DNA of 64,000 bases from Bifidobacterium miconis. Its GTDB lineage: Bacteria > Actinomycetota > Actinomycetes > Actinomycetales > Bifidobacteriaceae. Of the stretch, positions 59,706 through 64,000 are shown one piece after another; the stretch's first letter is position 1; every line of letters begins with the position of its first letter. A program made the position numbers and the translations under genes. Location: assembly GCF_019331735.1 (NCBI RefSeq), contig NZ_JAHBBH010000009.1:25338-89337 (forward strand), in the 5' to 3' direction. The notes under the pieces are model-generated. The model did no database searches and was not told the DNA's origin. It saw nothing but the letters and a program-made list of their open reading frames with translations.

Positions 59706-59891
59706 CGGCCGCGTCATGCCGGGACGGGCTGTCTGCGTCGCGTGGACGATATTGCGGTTGCCGCGCACGCCGATATGTTCCGCCACGTGGAAGAGGCGAG
59801 AGGCGCCCGATGCCGGCAGCGCCGTGGTTTCGTTGGAATTTCGCGGTTTGCAGCACGACATTCGCATGGCCGACCGGTGCGACACGCCGAT

Positions 59892-59920
59892 TTGCGTCAT
59901 GTGAAATGCTGTTGTATTCT
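59892..59920 (+). promoter_or_regulatory. Promoter of the tRNA-Arg pair
   Basis: TTGCGT (59892-59897) and TATTCT (59915-59920) with ideal 17-base spacing, 28 bases before the first tRNA. 59706-59891 upstream holds nothing else that I recognise. Confidence 0.65.
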
Positions 59921-59948
59921 CTTCGAGTTGCCAAAAACAAGACAACAT

Positions 59949-60022
59949 GCGCCAGTAGCCCAGCGGATTAGAGCAGCTGACTACGGATCAGCAGGTCGCA
60001 GGTTCGAATCCTGTCTGGCGCA
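59949..60022 (+). tRNA. tRNA-Arg(ACG), copy 1
   Basis: A 74-nt cloverleaf: acceptor GCGCCAG/CTGGCGC with discriminator A, anticodon arm GCTGA-CTACGGA-TCAGC giving anticodon ACG, and T-arm GGTTCGAATCC. CCA is not encoded. ACG (inosine after editing) reads the CGN arginine codons that dominate this genome. Confidence 0.97.
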
Positions 60023-60056
60023 CACCTCTTGCCACAAGAGGTAAAAGAGTGGCGTT

Positions 60057-60130
60057 GCGCCAGTAGCCCAGCGGATTAGAGCAGCTGACTACGGATCAGC
60101 AGGTCGCAGGTTCGAATCCTGTCTGGCGCA
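60057..60130 (+). tRNA. tRNA-Arg(ACG), copy 2
   Basis: Identical in all 74 positions to copy 1 and offset by 108 bases. Probably co-transcribed from the promoter at 59892 and ended by the hairpin at 60135-60167. Confidence 0.97.
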
Positions 60131-60134
60131 CATG

Positions 60135-60167
60135 AGCCCTTGCGAGCGAATGCTCCCAAGGGCTTTT
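60135..60167 (+). terminator. Terminator after the tRNA pair
   Basis: AGCCCTTG (60135-60142) pairs with CAAGGGCT (60157-60164), with an inner GAGC-GAAT-GCTC stem, followed by TTTT. Confidence 0.85.
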
Positions 60168-60216
60168 CCAATATCCGGGCATGTTGGTGAGACGTTTGCG
60201 CTCCCGGCCGAACATG

Positions 60217-60230
60217 CGAACATATGTTCG
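60217..60230 (+). promoter_or_regulatory. Perfect LexA (SOS) box at the nhaA promoter
   Basis: CGAACATATGTTCG is a fully palindromic SOS box. It ends two bases before a TATGAT -10 hexamer (60232-60237), an ideal repressor position. The gene downstream is nhaA, starting at 60302. Confidence 0.85.
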
Positions 60231-60301
60231 GTATGATGGATAACGAATACACCGCCAACATCGCGGCCGGCCTGATGGGCGGCGCAGACAACGGAGGCAG
60301 C

Positions 60302-61567
60302 ATGGCCAGCAATCGTGGAGTGTGGGTGACGATGCGTCGCGTCGCCGCTTCGGACCGACTGTCAGGGCTGATCATGCTCGGATTCGCGTTGCTTGGCTTG
60401 GTGCTCGCCAATCTGCCGGCCACCGCTCATCTGTTCGAAACCGTCGCGGAAACGCATATCGCGGTGCCCCGCACCAATATTGACCTTCCCATCGGCCACT
60501 GGGCGCAGGACGGACTGCTCACCGTGTTCTTCCTGACCGTCGGGCTCGATCTCAAGCAGGAGCTGACCACCGGATCCCTCGCCAATCCCAAGGCGGCCGC
60601 CGTGCCCATGCTGTGCGCGGTCGGTGGCATGCTGGCGCCGCCGATCCTGTTCATCGCGGTGATCGCGCTGTTCTCGTGGTTTGGCCCCGGGGCGGAAGGC
60701 AGTCTCGTGCTCACCACCACCGGCAGCTCGATTCCCTTCGGCGAGATGGCGCATGGTTGGGCCGTGCCCACCGCCACGGACATCGCGTTCTCGCTTGCCG
60801 TGCTGGCCCTGTTCGCCAAGGGATTGCCCGGTTCGATCCGCGCGTTCCTCATGACGCTCGCCACCGTCGACGACCTGCTGGCGATCATTCTCATCGCCGT
60901 GTTCTTCTCGTCGCTCAACGCGTGGTACTGGTTCATCGGCATCGCCGTGTGCGCGGCCATCTGGTACCTGCTCGTGAGGCTGAAACGCGTGCCGTGGATC
61001 GCCGTCGGCATCGTCGGCGTGCTCGCATGGGTGATGATGTTCGAAGCCGGCGTGCATCCGACGCTTGCCGGCGTGCTCGTCGGACTGCTCACCCCGTCCC
61101 GCGAGATGTTCGGCGAGGACACCCCCCGCGCCGAACGGTACGCGACCAAGCTCCAGCCGTTCTCCGCGTTGCTGGCGTTGCCTGTTTTCGCGCTGTTCGC
61201 CACCGGCGTGCATTTTGAGTCGCTCAGCCCCATGCTGCTGCTCTCGCCGCTGGTCATCGCGCTCATCGTCGCGCTGGTCGTGGGCAAGCCGCTCGGCATC
61301 CTCGCCACCGCGTGGATTTCTACGCACATGGCCGGGTTGGCGATGGCGAAGGGATTGCGCGTGCGCGACATGATTCCCGCAGCCTGCGCGTGCGGCATCG
61401 GATTCACGGTGTCGTTCCTCATCGCGTCTCTGGCCTATGCGAACGCGGAGCTCTCCGCGGAGGCCCGATTCGGGGTGCTCGTCGGATCGCTCGTCGCGGC
61501 GACGTTGTCCGGAATCCTGCTCAGCCATCAGTCGAACCATTGGAAGGAGCGTCATGACAGGCACTGA
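60302..61567 (+). CDS. nhaA: Na+/H+ antiporter NhaA
   Basis: This is a 421-residue inner-membrane antiporter with about twelve hydrophobic segments. NhaA hallmarks are present: TATDIAFSLAVLALF and ATVDDLLAIILIAVFF, containing the Asp residues that bind Na+/Li+ in E. coli (Asp133, Asp163, Asp164 equivalents). GGAGG (60293-60297) sets ATG 60302; the ORF from 60224 would begin inside the SOS box and is rejected. The promoter has a perfect LexA box, unusual for this family. The stop overlaps the next gene by 14 bases, so both are co-transcribed. Confidence 0.9.
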   Translation: MASNRGVWVTMRRVAASDRLSGLIMLGFALLGLVLANLPATAHLFETVAETHIAVPRTNIDLPIGHWAQDGLLTVFFLTVGLDLKQELTTGSLANPKAAAVPMLCAVGGMLAPPILFIAVIALFSWFGPGAEGSLVLTTTGSSIPFGEMAHGWAVPTATDIAFSLAVLALFAKGLPGSIRAFLMTLATVDDLLAIILIAVFFSSLNAWYWFIGIAVCAAIWYLLVRLKRVPWIAVGIVGVLAWVMMFEAGVHPTLAGVLVGLLTPSREMFGEDTPRAERYATKLQPFSALLALPVFALFATGVHFESLSPMLLLSPLVIALIVALVVGKPLGILATAWISTHMAGLAMAKGLRVRDMIPAACACGIGFTVSFLIASLAYANAELSAEARFGVLVGSLVAATLSGILLSHQSNHWKERHDRH

Positions 61568-62387
61568 ACGAATCCGCGAGACCGGAAACGGCGACGCCGC
61601 CGGAACCGTGAACAACGCCGACGCCCCGGACCATGCCCTCGCCGACGGCGTTGCCGGAGGCTCGCCGCTCGGCATGACCTATCAGAGCGGACCCGCCATC
61701 ATGCGCGGCAGCATGATTCCCGCCGACAGCAGCGTCGCACGACTGCTCAGCGACGATCATGGCAGCGACTGGCTCGACATGGACCCGTGGCGCGTCCTGC
61801 GCATCCAATCCGAATTCGTCGAGGGATTCGACACGCTTGCGGACCTCGGGCCGGCAGTCGGTGTGTTCGGTTCGGCCCGCACCAGGCCGGACGATCCCGC
61901 ATACCAGGCGGCGCGGCGCATGGGCCGGCTCATCGCGGAACAAGGCATCGCCGTCATCACCGGGGGAGGTCCGGGCATCATGGAGGCGGCCAACAGGGGA
62001 GCGGCCGAAGCGGGCGGCAAGTCGGTCGGCCTCGGCATCGAGTTGCCGCGTGAGCAGGGCCTCAACGGCTACGTCAATCTCGGATTGAGCTTCCGCTACT
62101 TCTTCGTGCGCAAAACCATGTTCTGCAAGTATTCGTCCGGCGTGATCGTCTGCCCCGGCGGTTTCGGCACGCTCGACGAAATGTTCGAGCTGCTCACCCT
62201 GGTGCAGACCCACAAGGCCACGAAAATGCCGGTGGTGCTCTACAATTCCGCCTATTGGCAGGGATTGTTTGACTGGCTGAACGGTCCGGTCACGGACCAC
62301 GGCATGATTTCGTCGCTGGACCCCAAGCTTGTCCGCATCACCGACGATGCGGACGAAGCCGTTCGCATCGCCACCAGCGGCGTATGA
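61554..62387 (+). CDS. LOG family protein (TIGR00730-type Rossmann fold)
   Basis: This is a 277-residue protein with the lysine-decarboxylase-like/LOG fold: GVFGSARTRPDDPAYQAAR, GGGPGIMEAANRGA and CPGGFGTLDEMFE (the PGGxGTxxE motif). Family members are nucleotide 5'-monophosphate phosphoribohydrolases (cytokinin-activating in plants, PpnN-like in bacteria). The N-terminal ~70 residues are a low-complexity extension. AAGGAG precedes ATG 61554, which lies inside the end of nhaA; therefore it would also fall under the LexA box at 60217. Confidence 0.85.
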   Translation: MTGTERIRETGNGDAAGTVNNADAPDHALADGVAGGSPLGMTYQSGPAIMRGSMIPADSSVARLLSDDHGSDWLDMDPWRVLRIQSEFVEGFDTLADLGPAVGVFGSARTRPDDPAYQAARRMGRLIAEQGIAVITGGGPGIMEAANRGAAEAGGKSVGLGIELPREQGLNGYVNLGLSFRYFFVRKTMFCKYSSGVIVCPGGFGTLDEMFELLTLVQTHKATKMPVVLYNSAYWQGLFDWLNGPVTDHGMISSLDPKLVRITDDADEAVRIATSGV

Positions 62388-62437
62388 GAGGCGCATGACA
62401 AGGGCGTCGCCCCGCTATATGCCGACACAAAAAGCGA

Positions 62438-62480
62438 CGGGGCGGCCGCGTCGGCATGCACTGCCGATATGACCGCCCCG
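62438..62480. terminator. Bidirectional terminator between LOG and methyltransferase genes
   Basis: CGGGGCGG (62438-62445) pairs with CCGCCCCG (62473-62480), with an inner CGGCA/TGCCG stem (62452-62456 with 62462-62466). Convergent genes on both sides. Confidence 0.7.
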
Positions 62481-62501
62481 GATGCCGCCATGCCATAAGC
62501 G

Positions 62502-63173
62502 TCAGCGTTTGACCGCGACGAGCAACCCCGTGCCGGTCGGAGTCAGCGCCGAATCGAACTGTTCGTCCGATTCGACCAACGAAATGAACTCGCGCATGGC
62601 CACGGCCTTGGGACCGCGATCCGCCGGATTGAGCAGACCGCCGTTCGCCGTCGGAGTTTCCAATGCGAACACATCGGTGAACGCGACCACGCCATGGCCT
62701 CGCAGCAGACGCGGCGCCTGCTCAAACGTGGACGCATAGTTCTCCACGTCGCCGGAAACGACGATCAGATCGTAATCGGCGCCGTTCAGACGCGGCAAAA
62801 ACACGCCGGCTGGCGCATTGACCGCGCGCAGACGGGTTGCGGTCCGATCGGACATCTTGCCGAACAGCGAGCGCAACAGCGCAATGCCCTGCGCGGACGA
62901 GTCGACGGCGGTCAACTGGCCGGCATTGCCAAGCCCGTTGATCAGCTGCAGGGTTTCCACCACGGAGCCGGTGCCCACCGAAATCACCGACGTGGCACCG
63001 GTGAGCTTCACCAGCATCGCCAGCCATGCGGCCTGAGCCGCCGAACCCTGCGGGAATCCCGCCTCCTCGGCCTGTATGCGTGCCGAAGCCAACGCCTCCG
63101 GCTGCAGGGTGAACGCATGATCCTCCGCGAACTCCCACGCCTTGGCGAGATTCGTATACGATGTCCTGTCCAT
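62502..63173 (-). CDS. O-methyltransferase family protein
   Basis: This is a 223-residue class I SAM-dependent methyltransferase of the caffeoyl-CoA/O-methyltransferase type. The SAM motif is VISVGTGSVVETLQLI (GxGxG-like), followed by LTAVDSSAQGIALLRSLFG and DYDLIVVSGDVENY. In most family members the acidic motif is FIDGDK, so the catalytic metal site looks altered here (SGDVENY). The substrate is unknown. TACAGT on the minus strand (63187-63182) is 8 bases before ATG 63173, so the message is probably leaderless. A GTG at 63179 is an alternative. Confidence 0.82.
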   Translation of the reverse strand: MDRTSYTNLAKAWEFAEDHAFTLQPEALASARIQAEEAGFPQGSAAQAAWLAMLVKLTGATSVISVGTGSVVETLQLINGLGNAGQLTAVDSSAQGIALLRSLFGKMSDRTATRLRAVNAPAGVFLPRLNGADYDLIVVSGDVENYASTFEQAPRLLRGHGVVAFTDVFALETPTANGGLLNPADRGPKAVAMREFISLVESDEQFDSALTPTGTGLLVAVKR

Positions 63174-63219
63174 AACCACCTACTGTAACGAGCAACGAAT
63201 CGCGGCGACCGGGCCGCTT

Positions 63220-63745
63220 TCAGCGTTCCTTCACACGGGCGACGATCTGCCACATCTCCTCGCCGACGTCAATGCCGCGCGGGCACTGCCGCGAGCAGGC
63301 GCGCACCGACTGGCAGGCGGCCACGCCGTCGGCAGTGTCGATCGCGTCAAGACGCGCCATGGTCGCCGTGTCGCGCGAATCGTTGACGAACCGGGAGGCG
63401 GCGATCAGCGCCGCGGGGCCGATGAACGCGTCGCCGCCGGCGAACACCGGGCAGCTGCCCTCGCATACGCCGCATGCAATGCAGTTGGTGAGGGTCTCGT
63501 ACTTGGCGAGCTGCTGCGGATGCTGCAGGTATTCGAACACGTCCACCTTGCCTTCGCTCGTGGTGGCGAGCACGCCGTCGGCCTGCAGATACGGCTTGAG
63601 TTTGCGAATCTGGTCAAGCATCGGATCGATGTCGGCGATCAGATCGCGCTGCACGGGAAAACCGGGCAGGGGAGCCAGTTCGATCACGCCAAGGTCCGCA
63701 TCATTGTCGGAATCGTCTGCGGCATTGGATGCGGCACCGGACGCG
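63220..63745 (-). CDS. sdhB: Succinate dehydrogenase/fumarate reductase iron-sulfur subunit, C-terminal part (interrupted by fold-back)
   Basis: The minus-strand frame from 63745 to the TAA/TGA at 63220 encodes about 174 residues of an SdhB/FrdB: LAPLPGFPVQRDLI, a ferredoxin-like CIACGVCEGSCPV motif (4Fe-4S), RFVNDSRDTATMARLD, and the final CSRQCPRGIDVGEEMW cluster. This matches the C-terminal half of the family. The N-terminal half, with the plant-type 2Fe-2S cysteines, should follow upstream on the minus strand but does not: at 63745 the sequence turns into an inverted copy (see 63746-64000). A longer ORF to 63990 is an antisense artefact. The gene as shown cannot make a whole protein. Confidence 0.88.
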
Positions 63746-64000
63746 GTGGCGATCAACGGCACGCCGACGCTGCTGTGCACGGCCACCGTCTCCGACTGGG
63801 CCGAGCGGCCGAATCCGCTGGCGCAGACCGACGAGGACGGTTTCCGCCGCACCGGCGGCGCGGACGGAGACATCGCGTCCGGTGCCGCATCCAATGCCGC
63901 AGACGATTCCGACAATGATGCGGACCTTGGCGTGATCGAACTGGCTCCCCTGCCCGGTTTTCCCGTGCAGCGCGATCTGATCGCCGACATCGATCCGATG
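63619..64000. repeat. Perfect inverted repeat, at least 127 bp per arm, within sdhB
   Basis: 63619-63745 is the exact reverse complement of 63874-64000, without a mismatch. The loop is 63746-63873 (128 bases). The second arm runs to the last base, so the repeat may be longer. See the sdhB entries for the reading-frame consequences. Confidence 0.95.
63746..64000 (+). CDS. sdhB: sdhB fragment on the opposite strand (partial, runs off window)
   Basis: The plus-strand frame starting at 63746 is open to the window end (85 codons) and encodes the middle of the same protein: VAINGTPTLLCTATVSDWAE, where LLC is the expected last cysteine of the 2Fe-2S centre, then an Asp/Ala-rich linker, then GVIELAPLPGFPVQRDLIADIDPM, which is also encoded on the minus strand nearby. 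No start codon or N-terminal region is present, because 63619-63745 upstream is antisense. It is the displaced part of the sdhB gene, most likely from a fold-back join. Confidence 0.8.
   Translation, partial: MAINGTPTLLCTATVSDWAERPNPLAQTDEDGFRRTGGADGDIASGAASNAADDSDNDADLGVIELAPLPGFPVQRDLIADIDPM

Noticed and set aside
59949..60130. tRNA-Arg pair as an integration (att) site
   Set aside because: The two copies are full-length genes, and no integrase or foreign genes lie beside them.
63220..63990. A continuous 256-codon minus-strand frame including the sdhB C-terminus
   Set aside because: Its first ~80 residues are antisense to the plus-strand sdhB fragment and inverted repeat; only the part from 63745 downward resembles the family.

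Overview
The window is a high-GC (roughly 64%) actinobacterial chromosome segment that looks like Bifidobacterium. The gene order cinA-clgR-DUF3046-recA-recX, the block sigA-parE-lhr-parC-sepH-DUF4193-dut-relA, paired PflB/PflA fermentation genes, a tandem clpP1-clpP2 and ClpX next to trigger factor, and many leaderless start codons all fit that genus. I see no prophage, no insertion sequence, no CRISPR array and no rRNA operon. Almost everything is conserved housekeeping backbone.

Layout. 1-3.5 kb: end of cinA, the ClgR-type regulator, DUF3046, recA with a perfect SOS box, and recX. 3.7-4.1 kb: RNase P RNA on the minus strand. 4.3-9.3 kb: hpf, secA and trpD, each with clear terminators or promoters. 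9.4-14.3 kb: a small membrane protein, plsC, a PASTA kinase of the PknL type and a polyprenyl diphosphate synthase. 14.5-19.1 kb: DUF4192-like protein, principal sigma factor and ParE. 19.2-23.1 kb: aspartase, a divergent MFS transporter, and a DUF2975 membrane protein with its XRE partner. 23.2-31.2 kb: the giant Lhr helicase and ParC, convergent. 31.3-40.2 kb: phosphodiesterase family protein, SepH, DUF4193, dUTPase, Rel (p)ppGpp enzyme, cyclophilin, CPBP protease and a HAD phosphatase. 40.4-44.7 kb: MetQ-MetN-MetI importer plus an M20 amidohydrolase. 44.8-53.8 kb: nadE, a small SPOR-like protein, pflB, pflA, DUF3000, RNase D and trigger factor. 54-56.8 kb: ClC channel, then the one accessory patch (three small overlapping minus-strand genes including DUF4160, and a relic of a type I restriction R subunit). 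56.9-59.7 kb: clpP1, clpP2, clpX. 59.9-60.1 kb: two identical tRNA-Arg(ACG). 60.3-63.2 kb: NhaA antiporter, a LOG-family protein and an O-methyltransferase.

The genes connect into a few themes. DNA repair and topology are represented by recA/recX, lhr, parE/parC and dut, with SOS boxes at recA, at the lhr start and, unexpectedly, directly at the nhaA promoter. Protein quality control is represented by clgR at one end and clpP1P2/clpX/tig at the other. Anaerobic pyruvate metabolism is represented by pflB/pflA behind a CRP/Rex-like palindrome.

The most striking oddity is at the right edge. The sdhB-like gene folds back on itself: a perfect inverted repeat of at least 127 bp (63619-63745 against 63874-64000) flanks a 128-bp loop, so the C-terminal half of the protein is read on the minus strand and the middle part on the plus strand. 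This is most likely a fold-back chimera near a contig end; the alternative is a genuine inverted duplication. No clearly new multi-gene system is visible; the small DUF4160 cassette is the best candidate for an undescribed one.
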